A stretch of DNA of 12,118 bases from Alphaproteobacteria bacterium (GTDB taxonomy: Bacteria; Pseudomonadota; Alphaproteobacteria; Rhizobiales; Aestuariivirgaceae), in assembly GCA_020441605.1 (NCBI GenBank), contig JAGRLX010000057.1, positions 1 through 12,118 of the forward strand, written 5' to 3'. The stretch's first letter is position 1. Every line of letters begins with the position of its first letter. A program made the translations under genes and the position numbers. Shown in pieces: positions 1 through 7,054 of this stretch. The notes beneath the pieces were generated by a model. It was not told the DNA's origin, ran no database searches, and saw only the letters and a program-made list of their open reading frames with translations.

Positions 1-79
1 CGGCAAGGAGGCGGTGACCTTCCTTGTGCGGGTGAAAGAGAATCTCGAAGATCCGCAACGCGCGATCCTGGATCTCTAG
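1..79 (+). CDS. sucB: 2-oxoglutarate dehydrogenase E2 (dihydrolipoyl succinyltransferase), C-terminal end only
   Basis: Only the last 25 codons are present, reading in frame from base 2 to a TAG at 77-79. The peptide runs GKEAVTFLVRVKENLEDPQR and ends AILDL. This matches the end of the 2-oxoacid dehydrogenase acyltransferase catalytic domain, where the active-site His-x-x-x-Asp-Gly motif is followed directly by a KEAVTFL-type helix. The catalytic histidine therefore lies just upstream of the window. E2 moves the succinyl group from lipoate to CoA in the TCA cycle. The immediate neighbourhood (an SDR gene, then lpd/E3) supports SucB over the pyruvate or branched-chain E2, although 25 residues alone cannot fully separate those paralogues. 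Confidence 0.85.
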   Translation, partial: GKEAVTFLVRVKENLEDPQRAILDL

Positions 80-82
80 GCC

Positions 83-838
83 ATGGCAAGCAACAGCGGG
101 GTTGCCATCGTTACCGGCGGAAGCCGGGGCATCGGCCGGGCGAGCGCGATGAAGCTCGGGAGGCTCGGCTATAAGGTGGTCGTGAATTACGCGTCGAATC
201 GCGCTGCGGCGGACCAGGTGGTGGCAGCGATCGCGGCCGAGGGCGGCAAGGCGGTCGCGATCGGCGGCGATGTGGCGCGCGAGGCGGATGTGCTGGGCCT
301 GTTCGCGGAGGCCGACAAGCTGGGCCCGCTCAAGGTGCTGGTCAACAATGCCGGCATCATGGACAGCCAGGCGCGGCTCGACGAGATGAGCCTCGAACGG
401 CTGAAGCGGCTGTTCGACATCAACATCATGGGCTCGTTCCTCTGTGCGCGCGAGGCGGTGAAACGCATGTCGACGAAACATGGCGGGCAGGGCGGTGCCA
501 TCGTCAATCTCTCGTCGGCAGCGGCGATCCTCGGTGCACCGGCCCTTGGCGTCGAATATGCGGCAAGCAAGGGCGCCATTGACGTCCTCACTATCGGCCT
601 CGGGCGCGAGGTCGCGGCCGAAGGTATCAGGGTCAATGCCGTGCGGCCCGGTATCATCGACACTGAGATCCATGACAGTTCGGGAATTCCGGGACGGGTG
701 AAGATGATGCGCGACGTCATCCCGATGAAGCGCGAGGGCACCGCAGAAGAAGTGGCGGACGCAATCGTTTGGCTCACCTCGGACCAGTCGACCTATGTCA
801 CCGGAACGATTGTCACGGTGGCGGGCGGGCGCTGCTGA
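83..838 (+). CDS. Short-chain dehydrogenase/reductase (SDR) inside the suc operon
   Basis: This is a 251-residue classical SDR, the usual length for the family. It carries the Rossmann cofactor motif TGGSRGIG at residues 11-18, NNAG at 88-91, a structural Asn at 114, catalytic Ser at 144/145 and the YAASK motif with Tyr159 and Lys163. The C-terminal YVTG...VAGGR segment is typical of FabG/glucose-dehydrogenase-like members. It should be a soluble NAD(P)(H)-dependent oxidoreductase, but the sequence does not give the substrate. Asn36 in VVVNYASN, at the end of the second strand, together with Arg15 in the glycine loop, suggests NADP(H) over NAD(H); this is inference. The ATG lies three bases after the sucB stop with no strong Shine-Dalgarno, so translation is probably coupled to sucB. 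Automated annotation would likely say 'FabG', but there is no fatty-acid context. Confidence 0.88.
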   Translation: MASNSGVAIVTGGSRGIGRASAMKLGRLGYKVVVNYASNRAAADQVVAAIAAEGGKAVAIGGDVAREADVLGLFAEADKLGPLKVLVNNAGIMDSQARLDEMSLERLKRLFDINIMGSFLCAREAVKRMSTKHGGQGGAIVNLSSAAAILGAPALGVEYAASKGAIDVLTIGLGREVAAEGIRVNAVRPGIIDTEIHDSSGIPGRVKMMRDVIPMKREGTAEEVADAIVWLTSDQSTYVTGTIVTVAGGRC

Positions 839-845
839 ACATCTG

Positions 846-852
846 AAAGGGA
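846..852 (+). promoter_or_regulatory. Ribosome binding site of lpd
   Basis: AAAGGGA lies seven bases before the ATG at 860 in the 21-base gap after the SDR stop. It fixes the lpd start and suggests lpd is translated independently of the SDR gene. Confidence 0.7.
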
Positions 853-859
853 AACATCC

Positions 860-2248
860 ATGGCGAATGCCTTTGACGTCACGATCATCGGAACCGGTCC
901 TGGCGGCTATGTCTGTGCCATCCGTTGCGCCCAGCTCGGCTTGAAGGTCGCGGTGGTGGAAAAGCGCGCCAGCCACGGTGGAACCTGTCTCAATGTCGGC
1001 TGCATCCCGTCGAAGGCCCTGTTGCACGCCTCGGAATCATTTCATGCCGCGACCCACAGTTTCGCCAAGATGGGCATCGAGGCCAAGGCTTCCTTCGACT
1101 TCCAGAAGATGATGGCCTTCAAGCAGGAGGCCATCGACGGCAATACCAAGGGTATCGACTTCCTGTTCAAGAAAAACAAGGTGACCGTTTTCCGTGGGAC
1201 GGGAAGTATCGTCTCGCCTGGGAAGGTGGTCGTGGGTGCGGAGATTATTGAGTCGAAGCACATTGTGATTGCCACCGGTTCCGAAGTCGCAGGATTGAAG
1301 GGTATCGACATCGACGAGAAGCGCATCGTCAGTTCGACTGGCGCCTTGGCGCTCGACCATGTGCCTGGTCATCTGGTGGTGGTGGGTGCAGGCGTCATCG
1401 GCCTGGAGCTGGGCTCGGTCTATGCCCGGCTTGGCGCCAAGGTCACGGTGCTTGAATATCTCGATCGGATCTTGCCGGGGATGGATGGCGACGTGGCAAA
1501 AAACTTCCAGCGCATGCTGCAGAGGCAGGGATTCAGCTTCAGGCTGTCGGCCAAGGTGGTGAGCGCCACCGCCGACAAGAACAAGGTCACGCTGTCGGTG
1601 GAGCCGGCCGCCGGTGGCACGGCCGAAAGCCTCGAAGCCGATGTCGTGCTGGTTGCGGTCGGGCGGGTGCCATTCACCGAGGGGTTGGGTCTCGACGAAC
1701 TGGGCGTGGCGCGCGATCCGCGCGGACGAATTGAGGTCGATGACCATTTTACCACGCAGGTTCCCGGCATCTATGCGATCGGGGACGTGATCCGGGGGCC
1801 GATGCTGGCCCATAAAGCCGAGGACGAGGGCATTGCGCTTGCCGAATTGCTGGCGGGGCAGGCTGGCCATGTGAACTATGGGGTCATTCCCGGGGTTGTC
1901 TATACAAATCCTGAAGTTGCCGCGGTCGGCCGGACCGAGGAGGAGCTGAAAGCCGCTGGAATAGAATACAAGGTGGGCAAATTCCTGTTTCTGGCCAATG
2001 GTCGGGCGAAGGCCAACCAAACCACAGACGGCTTCGTGAAGATCCTTGCCGACGCCAAGACCGACCGTGTGCTTGGTTGCCACATCGTCGGGCCGATGGC
2101 AGGCGAACTCATCCACGAGGTGGCGGTGCTGATGGAATTTGGCGGATCGGCCGAGGATCTGGCCCGTACGTGCCATGCGCATCCGACCCTTGCCGAGGCC
2201 GTGAAGGAAGCGGCCCTGGCCGTGGCCGGTCGCGCAATTCACGCCTGA
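860..2248 (+). CDS. lpd: Dihydrolipoyl dehydrogenase (E3 of 2-oxoacid dehydrogenase complexes)
   Basis: This 462-residue protein has the normal length and domain order of E3. The N-terminal FAD-binding motif is GTGPGG (11-16). The redox-active disulfide is CLNVGC, with Cys43 and Cys48. The NAD-binding motif is GAGVIG (176-181), and the second FAD contact is AIGD (306-309). The dimerisation domain ends with HPTLAE, giving the catalytic His441/Glu446 pair. The enzyme reoxidises dihydrolipoamide on E2 with NAD+, using FAD and the disulfide. It follows sucB and the SDR gene in the same orientation, so it is most likely the E3 serving 2-oxoglutarate dehydrogenase; other lpd copies for pyruvate dehydrogenase may exist elsewhere in the genome. 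The start is supported by AAAGGGA seven bases upstream. No catalytic residue is missing. Confidence 0.97.
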   Translation: MANAFDVTIIGTGPGGYVCAIRCAQLGLKVAVVEKRASHGGTCLNVGCIPSKALLHASESFHAATHSFAKMGIEAKASFDFQKMMAFKQEAIDGNTKGIDFLFKKNKVTVFRGTGSIVSPGKVVVGAEIIESKHIVIATGSEVAGLKGIDIDEKRIVSSTGALALDHVPGHLVVVGAGVIGLELGSVYARLGAKVTVLEYLDRILPGMDGDVAKNFQRMLQRQGFSFRLSAKVVSATADKNKVTLSVEPAAGGTAESLEADVVLVAVGRVPFTEGLGLDELGVARDPRGRIEVDDHFTTQVPGIYAIGDVIRGPMLAHKAEDEGIALAELLAGQAGHVNYGVIPGVVYTNPEVAAVGRTEEELKAAGIEYKVGKFLFLANGRAKANQTTDGFVKILADAKTDRVLGCHIVGPMAGELIHEVAVLMEFGGSAEDLARTCHAHPTLAEAVKEAALAVAGRAIHA

Positions 2249-2296
2249 TGCGTTAACGGCGACTATACGAAGTCCTGTTAGCCTCACGTCAGAAGC

Positions 2297-2300
2297 GGAG
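2297..2300 (+). promoter_or_regulatory. Ribosome binding site of the receiver-protein gene
   Basis: GGAG lies nine bases before ATG 2310, six before an in-frame GTG at 2307 and three before an in-frame TTG at 2304. The spacing argues against the TTG. ATG 2310 is preferred, and GTG 2307 would add only one residue. Confidence 0.5.
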
Positions 2301-2309
2301 AAGTTGGTG

Positions 2310-2708
2310 ATGAGCGAACCCACAAAGCAGGTCGATATTCTAGTGTTGGATGACGACATCGACCTGCTGTCGAGCGTTGCTGATCTGCTCGCCGACTGCG
2401 GCTATCGGGTCAAGGCTTTCACCGACGCGGATTCCGCAATCGATTTTGCCATGGGCCAGAGTTTCGCGGTAGGCCTGTTCGACTATCGGCTCGGAAGCCT
2501 GAAGAACGGCCTTGATGTGGTTGAGAAGATGCAGGCCCTCGGCTGCAAGTCGGTCTATGTGATGATCACCGCCGATGTGGAGCAGGCCACGCAGATGCGG
2601 GCGGTCCACCTGAAGCTTTTTGAATTCATGCGCAAGCCGGTTCAGCCTGAAAAGCTGCTGGATACGGTACAGCGGGCGCTGGACCACGCCCATCGCGCCG
2701 CCGCTTGA
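2310..2708 (+). CDS. Stand-alone response regulator receiver-domain protein
   Basis: The 132-residue protein is a single receiver (CheY-like) domain with no output domain. Residues DDD at 14-16 form the acidic Mg-binding pocket, Asp58 in LFDYRLG is the expected phospho-acceptor, Thr88 in MITAD is the switch threonine, and Lys109 in MRKP is the conserved lysine followed by cis-Pro. All key residues are present, so phosphorylation is likely. No histidine kinase is next to it, so the partner is unknown. It may act by protein-protein contact or within a phosphorelay. It lies 61 bases after lpd in the same direction and could be co-transcribed or have its own promoter; I see no convincing promoter boxes in that gap. 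The start was chosen from the GGAG at 2297-2300. Confidence 0.9.
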   Translation: MSEPTKQVDILVLDDDIDLLSSVADLLADCGYRVKAFTDADSAIDFAMGQSFAVGLFDYRLGSLKNGLDVVEKMQALGCKSVYVMITADVEQATQMRAVHLKLFEFMRKPVQPEKLLDTVQRALDHAHRAAA

Positions 2709-2754
2709 GCAGACCCAAAGCCTCGCGAAACGAAAGCCCGCGGCCAGTCAGGCC

Positions 2755-4083
2755 TCATAATCCTGTCACGGGCCGTGGATTGCTGCCGTCGAAGTACCGG
2801 CCATAACGGAAGGGGCTGGGATCGACGCAAGGCGTCTCACCGGTTACCAATTGTGCCATGAGCTTCCCGGCGCCCGGTCCAAGTCCGAAGCCATGGCCTG
2901 AAAAGCCCGTCGCCAGATGAAGGCCGGGCAACCGGTCGCATGGGCCAATGACCGGCACGGCATCTGGTGTCGCATCGATACACCCTGCCCAGCGCTCCAC
3001 TACCTGCATGTCCCGGAACGCCGGGAAATAGTCCATCAGGCTCGCGGCGGCTTGGTCGAGAACGGCATTGACCGGCTCCGGGTCGAGGATCCGCACCTGC
3101 TCGAAAGGACTCGTCTCGTCAAGCCGCCAACGCCGCTTGAGCCTGGCCTCGTCCATGAAACGCTTGCCTAGGCGCAGCCGCACGCCGGCGAAATCCATCA
3201 GCAGCAGTGGCATGAACTCAAAGAACAGGCGGAAACTGTCCGGCATGATGTCGGCCACCGAGAGGTGGCGATGGGCGATGGTATAGCCCCCGTCTTGGCG
3301 CTTGCGGAAGGCGAATTTCCCGGCAGATGATGAGTGCTCGAGCCCGGTGTCGATCCTGGCGGTGCGCATCACCGAATTGATGACGGTGAGCTGCGGGAAG
3401 GCGATGCCCAGGTTATGCAAGAAGCGACGCGACCAGGCCCCGCCGGCCAGGACCACCGTGTCGCAGGCGATGGCCCCTCTTTCGGTGACCACGGCCGATA
3501 CCCGGCCGGCGCTGGTTTCAAGCCCACGCACCGCACAATTGGTGAAGATCCGGGCACCTTTCCGCCGGGCGCCTTCGGCCATGGCCGGCACCGCCTTGAA
3601 AGGCTCGGCCCGGCCGTCGCTCGGACAGTGAAGCGCGCCTTTCCATCTGCGGGTGGAGCCGGGCTGCAGGCGCTCGGCGTCCGCGCCGGAGACCATGCGG
3701 ATGTTCAGTTGGTAGGGTCGGCCATTCTCCTCATACCACTTCTGCCGGATGGCGAGTTCGGCATCGGTTTCGCAGAGATAGACGATGCCGCATTCACGGA
3801 AGCCGGTCTGGCCGCCGATCCGCGCATCCATCTTTCGCCAGAGGTCGAGCGATTCGAGGATCAGCGGGATTTCCCGCGGATCGCGCCCCATCTGGCGGCA
3901 CCAGCCCCAATTCCTGCTCGATTGCTCGGCGGCGATCTCGCCCTTTTCGAGCACGACCGCGTCGATTCCCCGCTCAGCAAGCTCAAGGGCGGTGGCGATG
4001 CCCGCGACGCCGCCGCCGATGATGCAAACGGCGGCCTGTTGCGGCAGAACTTCATCGGAAGGAACGCGGTCGATGGATGGCAC
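2755..4083 (-). CDS. FAD-dependent oxidoreductase of the glycine/D-amino-acid oxidase (DAO) family
   Basis: The 442-residue protein is of the DadA/glycine-oxidase type. Near the N-terminus it has the FAD dinucleotide-binding motif GGGVAG (23-28), with Glu47 ending the second strand to bind the ribose. The segment SSRNWGWCRQMGRDPRE follows. The C-terminal part has DATPDAVPVIGP and GFSGHGFGLGPGAG, the second FAD contact typical of the DAO fold. Such enzymes oxidise amines or amino acids, but nothing seen here fixes the substrate. No membrane anchor or signal peptide is evident. The start is GTG at 4083, ten bases after the stop of the TraB-like gene, without a clear Shine-Dalgarno, so translation may be coupled. 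As last gene of the leftward run it is convergent with the receiver-protein gene, 46 bases apart. Confidence 0.88.
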   Translation of the reverse strand: MPSIDRVPSDEVLPQQAAVCIIGGGVAGIATALELAERGIDAVVLEKGEIAAEQSSRNWGWCRQMGRDPREIPLILESLDLWRKMDARIGGQTGFRECGIVYLCETDAELAIRQKWYEENGRPYQLNIRMVSGADAERLQPGSTRRWKGALHCPSDGRAEPFKAVPAMAEGARRKGARIFTNCAVRGLETSAGRVSAVVTERGAIACDTVVLAGGAWSRRFLHNLGIAFPQLTVINSVMRTARIDTGLEHSSSAGKFAFRKRQDGGYTIAHRHLSVADIMPDSFRLFFEFMPLLLMDFAGVRLRLGKRFMDEARLKRRWRLDETSPFEQVRILDPEPVNAVLDQAAASLMDYFPAFRDMQVVERWAGCIDATPDAVPVIGPCDRLPGLHLATGFSGHGFGLGPGAGKLMAQLVTGETPCVDPSPFRYGRYFDGSNPRPVTGL

Positions 4084-4093
4084 GACGCTGCAC

Positions 4094-5092
4094 TCAGTTG
4101 ACGGGTGTCACCTTGTAGCCGGCCCTTCGGATGAGTTCCACCAGTCCTTCGTTGCCGGGGAGGTGCAATGCGCCCACTGCAATGAAGGCATTGCCCTCGG
4201 CCAGCAGGGCGGTGGCGCGCTCCGCCATGCGGTGGTTACGCTTGGTCAGTAGGTCTTCTTCGACAAAGGCGAAAAGAGCTGCATCGTCGGGCGAGATGTC
4301 TTCAGTGCGGCGCACGAGCGGAAGATAGGCCACGACATTTCGCTGGTCATACAGGGAAATGAGGGTTTCGAAGAAGTCCGGTATGCGGGAGCCGAGCCTG
4401 GCTACCGAAACGAGATACTTGGCCTGCAAGTCGAGGGGCATGGCCGCGAAGATGCCAAGCTGTTCCTCGACCGTCTCAAGTCCGATCAGCGGTACGCCGC
4501 GGTCCTCTGCGACACGGGCGATGCGCGAGTCGAGAACCTCCAGGCCCAGGCTCTTTCGCTGCATCTCGCACAGCGGCACCGACAGCATGCCGGCGACCAC
4601 CCAGGGCTGATAGCCGAACAGGCTCCCGCTACCGCCCGGCGGCAGGTTGGGGTTGTCGCGGATGGCCGGTTCGTCGCCATCGGGTATCAGATCCCACAAT
4701 GACTGGCCGGTGGGCAGGACCATAAGGCTGGCGTGCCGCATGGTTGCCCGCATCATTTCCATCTGGTCGCGCAGCTCGGCCAACTCGAGGACGATCACCG
4801 AGGCACCGTTCAAGGCCTCCTCCGCCTCGGGCTGCAAGCGGGTCACCCGCGGATCGGTGACATGGGCGGTTCCAAGCAGGAAGGACGGCTGAACCCCGTC
4901 TCGCTCGATCCGCCAAAACATGGATTGGCCGTTGGGAACGGCGCGGGCATCGTCCATGACGGCCGCATAGATTGCGGGATCGGCGCGCCGCAACTGGTCG
5001 AGCAGATCGATGCCCTTGCACACCGGCGGTTCGGCATGGGCCATGGCAAGGCTGGCGATGAGAGCGAACATGAAGGCCAGGATACGGATCAT
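4094..5092 (-). CDS. TraB/GumN family protein, secreted
   Basis: This 332-residue protein belongs to the TraB/PrgY/GumN (TIKI-like) superfamily. Residues 1-20 form a signal peptide with a hydrophobic core and an AHA cleavage site before EPPVC, so the mature protein is probably periplasmic. Family motifs are the N-terminal LLGTAH (His77), Glu103 in VLELAE, GLETVEEQL around 204-212, and the C-terminal VGALHLPG (His310) followed by GLVELIRRAGY. Related eukaryotic Tiki proteins are metalloproteases; activity here is unproven and the biological role is unknown. The reading frame stays open upstream for 99 more codons, but that part overlaps xerC and is low-complexity. The ATG at 5092 overlaps the xerC stop as ATGA and places the signal peptide at the N-terminus, so this start is chosen. 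Confidence 0.88.
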   Translation of the reverse strand: MIRILAFMFALIASLAMAHAEPPVCKGIDLLDQLRRADPAIYAAVMDDARAVPNGQSMFWRIERDGVQPSFLLGTAHVTDPRVTRLQPEAEEALNGASVIVLELAELRDQMEMMRATMRHASLMVLPTGQSLWDLIPDGDEPAIRDNPNLPPGGSGSLFGYQPWVVAGMLSVPLCEMQRKSLGLEVLDSRIARVAEDRGVPLIGLETVEEQLGIFAAMPLDLQAKYLVSVARLGSRIPDFFETLISLYDQRNVVAYLPLVRRTEDISPDDAALFAFVEEDLLTKRNHRMAERATALLAEGNAFIAVGALHLPGNEGLVELIRRAGYKVTPVN

Positions 5093-6018
5093 GGGCGGGG
5101 GTGTGCCTTGCGGTATTGCTGAAGGAGATGGCTGCGGTTCACCTCGGTGTAGACCTGGGTGGTCGAGAGGCTCGCGTGCCCCAGAAGCTCCTGTATGACC
5201 CGGAGGTCGGCGCCATTGCCCAGGAGATGGGTGGCGAAGCTGTGACGGAGCGCATGCGGGGTGGCGGTTTCGGGAAGGCCGAGTGCTCCGCGAAGCCGGG
5301 CGACCAGCAGCTGGATGATGCGTGCGTTGAGCGGCCCGCCCTGCACGCCGCGGAACATGGGTTCCGTGGGCGCGAGGGTGAATGGGCAAAGGTCGAGATA
5401 GGTGTCGATTGCGGCGCGTGCCGCGGGAATGACCGGCACGATGCGGGTCTTGTTGCCCTTGCCGGTCACCACCAGCGGGTTGGCGCGGGCCGCGGTGGGC
5501 GTGAGGGCCACGGCCTCGGAAATCCGCAGGCCACAGGCGTAGAGGAGCGTCAGGACCGCCTGATCCCGGGCTGCGACCCAGGCCGGCGTCTCGTCCCCGG
5601 CGAGGGCGCCGCGCTGGCTCACTTCGCGTGCGGCCGTGACGGTCAGCGGTTTGGGCACGGCATGGGGCAGCTTGGGGGACTGCAGCGCCGAGATGGCGGC
5701 ATTGCGGAAGAGCCCGCTGCGCTCGGCATGACGGTAGAATGACCGCAGCGCCGAAATCTGGCGGGCGATGGTGCGGCTCTCGGCGCCGCCGCTCCGCCTC
5801 CGGGCAAGAAAAGCGCGAAAATCCGCGACGATCAGCTGTGACAGATCGACAATCGTCGGCAATCCACCCAGATGTTCGGCCATGAAACGGGCGAACTGGC
5901 CGAAGTCGCGCGAATAGGCCTCGATGGTCTTTGGCGACATGCGCCGTTCGATTCGCAACGCCGCCAGCCAGCGATCGGCGGCCTCGGCGGCATCGGGGGC
6001 TAGGGCATAACCGGACAT
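5089..6018 (-). CDS. xerC: Tyrosine recombinase XerC
   Basis: The 309-residue protein has the normal Xer size. An N-terminal SAM-like core-binding domain (about 10-105) includes SPKTIEAYSRD. The C-terminal catalytic domain carries the full set: Arg165 (ACGLRISE), Lys187 (TGKGNK), His255 and Arg258 (HALRHSFATH), His281 (LLGHASL) and the nucleophile Tyr290 (TTQVYTEV). XerC works with XerD at dif to resolve chromosome dimers with FtsK. I prefer XerC over XerD because of its position close to priA, a recurrent alphaproteobacterial arrangement, and the single-copy housekeeping context with no phage or integron features. The two paralogues are similar, so the assignment is not absolute. Its TGA overlaps the ATG of the TraB-like gene by four bases. 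The gap to the upstream ABM gene is 42 bases. Confidence 0.9.
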   Translation of the reverse strand: MSGYALAPDAAEAADRWLAALRIERRMSPKTIEAYSRDFGQFARFMAEHLGGLPTIVDLSQLIVADFRAFLARRRSGGAESRTIARQISALRSFYRHAERSGLFRNAAISALQSPKLPHAVPKPLTVTAAREVSQRGALAGDETPAWVAARDQAVLTLLYACGLRISEAVALTPTAARANPLVVTGKGNKTRIVPVIPAARAAIDTYLDLCPFTLAPTEPMFRGVQGGPLNARIIQLLVARLRGALGLPETATPHALRHSFATHLLGNGADLRVIQELLGHASLSTTQVYTEVNRSHLLQQYRKAHPRP

Positions 6019-6060
6019 GGCCCGATGCTAGGCCGGAATGGTTGACGAGTTCTCACCCGT

Positions 6061-6360
6061 TCAGGCGCTGATGACCGCCGCGCCATAGTGCTCTACCACC
6101 GGGAATGGCGCATAGAAGTGATGGAGCTTCTGCCGCCAGTCGGCATAGCGGTCTGACTGGCGGAAGCCCACGGTATGGGCCTCCAGCGTGGCCCAGCGAA
6201 CCATCAGCAGGTACCTGTCGCGGCTCTCGACGCAGGGCCGCACTTCGATATCCATGAAGCCAGGTGTCGCAGTGATAAGGGGCAAGGCTTCGCGCATTGC
6301 AGCTTCGAAGGCCGGACCCTGGCCCGGCCTCACGTTGAGGATTGCATGTTCGAGGATCAC
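6061..6360 (-). CDS. Antibiotic biosynthesis monooxygenase (ABM)-fold protein
   Basis: A 99-residue protein starting at a GTG that overlaps the stop of the transaldolase gene as GTGA. The pattern fits the dimeric alpha/beta ferredoxin-like ABM fold: a first strand [13 protein letters not shown], helix [12 protein letters not shown], then TPGFMDIEV, a third strand [13 protein letters not shown], and a helix with [11 protein letters not shown]. Members include quinol or heme monooxygenases and many of unknown role, and no catalytic assignment can be made here. The usual heme-degrading (IsdG-type) asparagine and histidine pattern is not obvious to me. The frame is open further upstream, but that part lies inside the transaldolase gene in another frame and shows no family similarity. 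The 4-base overlap implies translational coupling with the transaldolase. Confidence 0.8.
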   Translation of the reverse strand: MILEHAILNVRPGQGPAFEAAMREALPLITATPGFMDIEVRPCVESRDRYLLMVRWATLEAHTVGFRQSDRYADWRQKLHHFYAPFPVVEHYGAAVISA

Positions 6361-7007
6361 AGGGTCTGGCCGGTCTTCTTCCAGTCCGCCATGAACTGCT
6401 CGATGCCCCTGTCGGTCAGCGGATGCTTGACCAGTGCGCGGATCACCGACGGCGGGCAGGTGGCCACATCGGCGCCGATCAGCGCCACCTGCTTCACATG
6501 CAGCGGCGTGCGGATCGAGGCTGCCAGGATTTCCGTATCGAAGGCGTAGTTGTCGTAGATCTGGCGGATCTCGGCAATGAGGTCGGTGCCATCCAGGTGG
6601 ATGTCGTCGAGCCGGCCGAGAAAGGGCGAAATGAAGGTTGCGCCGGCCTTGGCCGCGAGCAGCGCCTGGTTGGCGCTGAAGCACAGGGTGACATTGACCA
6701 TCGTGCCGTCCGACGAGAGCGCCTTGCAGGCCTTGAGGCCATCGAGCGTGAGCGGCACCTTGATCGCCACGTTGCTGGCGATCTTCTTCAAGTCGGCGGC
6801 TTCGCGCATCATGCCGTCATAGTCGAGCGACACCACCTCTGCGCTCACCGGGCCTTCGACGATGCCGCAGATTTCGGCAATCACTTCCTTGAATTGACGG
6901 CCCGACTTGGCGACCAGCGTGGGATTGGTGGTCACGCCATCGAGAAGGCCGATCGCGGCCAGTTCACGGATGTCCTGCACCTCGGCGGTATCTACAAAGA
7001 ATTTCAT
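6357..7007 (-). CDS. tal: Transaldolase, small MipB/TalC/FSA subfamily
   Basis: The 216-residue protein matches the short transaldolase/fructose-6-phosphate aldolase subfamily in length and motifs: [10 protein letters not shown] at the N-terminus, GVTTNPTL (24-31), the Schiff-base lysine Lys83 in NVAIKVPLT, and SPFLGRLDD (127-135). In this family Gln59 and Tyr131 of E. coli FSA are linked to aldolase activity, while transaldolases carry Glu and Phe. Here the aligned residues appear to be Glu57 and Phe129, which points to transaldolase (sedoheptulose-7-phosphate + glyceraldehyde-3-phosphate to erythrose-4-phosphate + fructose-6-phosphate) in the pentose phosphate pathway. Erythrose-4-phosphate feeds the shikimate route to chorismate, the substrate of the upstream pab genes, though this link is inference. 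A good AAAGGAG precedes the ATG. The 3' end overlaps the ABM gene. Confidence 0.92.
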   Translation of the reverse strand: MKFFVDTAEVQDIRELAAIGLLDGVTTNPTLVAKSGRQFKEVIAEICGIVEGPVSAEVVSLDYDGMMREAADLKKIASNVAIKVPLTLDGLKACKALSSDGTMVNVTLCFSANQALLAAKAGATFISPFLGRLDDIHLDGTDLIAEIRQIYDNYAFDTEILAASIRTPLHVKQVALIGADVATCPPSVIRALVKHPLTDRGIEQFMADWKKTGQTL

Positions 7008-7017
7008 GGCATCGCTT

Positions 7018-7024
7018 CTCCTTT
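7018..7024 (-). promoter_or_regulatory. Ribosome binding site of the transaldolase gene
   Basis: On the minus strand AAAGGAG sits ten bases before the ATG at 7007, inside the 47-base gap after pabC. It is the strongest Shine-Dalgarno in the leftward gene run and suggests the transaldolase is translated independently and at a good rate. Confidence 0.7.
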
Positions 7025-7054
7025 GTTCGGCAGTGGCTTAGTCCGGGCTGACGA

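Noticed and set aside
2252..2267. CtrA-like site after lpd (TTAA-N7-TATA)
   Set aside because: Only the first half matches TTAA; the second half is TATA. One half-site is expected by chance and does not support CtrA control.
1037..2359. Long open frame antisense to lpd (440 codons)
   Set aside because: It lies opposite a fully convincing lpd, has no recognisable domain, is rich in His/Arg as expected from a GC-rich shadow frame, and would run past the end of lpd into the receiver gene.
2709..2754. Possible bidirectional terminator between the receiver gene and the DAO gene
   Set aside because: Only a 4-base GGCC/GGCC stem with a 5-base loop (2742-2754) is seen, with no T-run on either strand, so it is too weak to call.
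3334..4101. + strand open frame opposite the DAO gene (255 codons)
   Set aside because: The minus-strand frame has clear FAD motifs. The + frame is a Gly/Ala/Arg-rich shadow without motifs.
5093..5389. 99-codon N-terminal extension of the TraB-like frame
   Set aside because: The extension overlaps xerC in another frame, is Pro/Arg/His-rich, and would bury the signal peptide that starts at the 5092 ATG.
5089..6018. Phage, integron or genomic-island integrase
   Set aside because: The recombinase has XerC length and motifs and sits among housekeeping genes. No attachment repeats, tRNA gene, integron cassette or phage genes are present.
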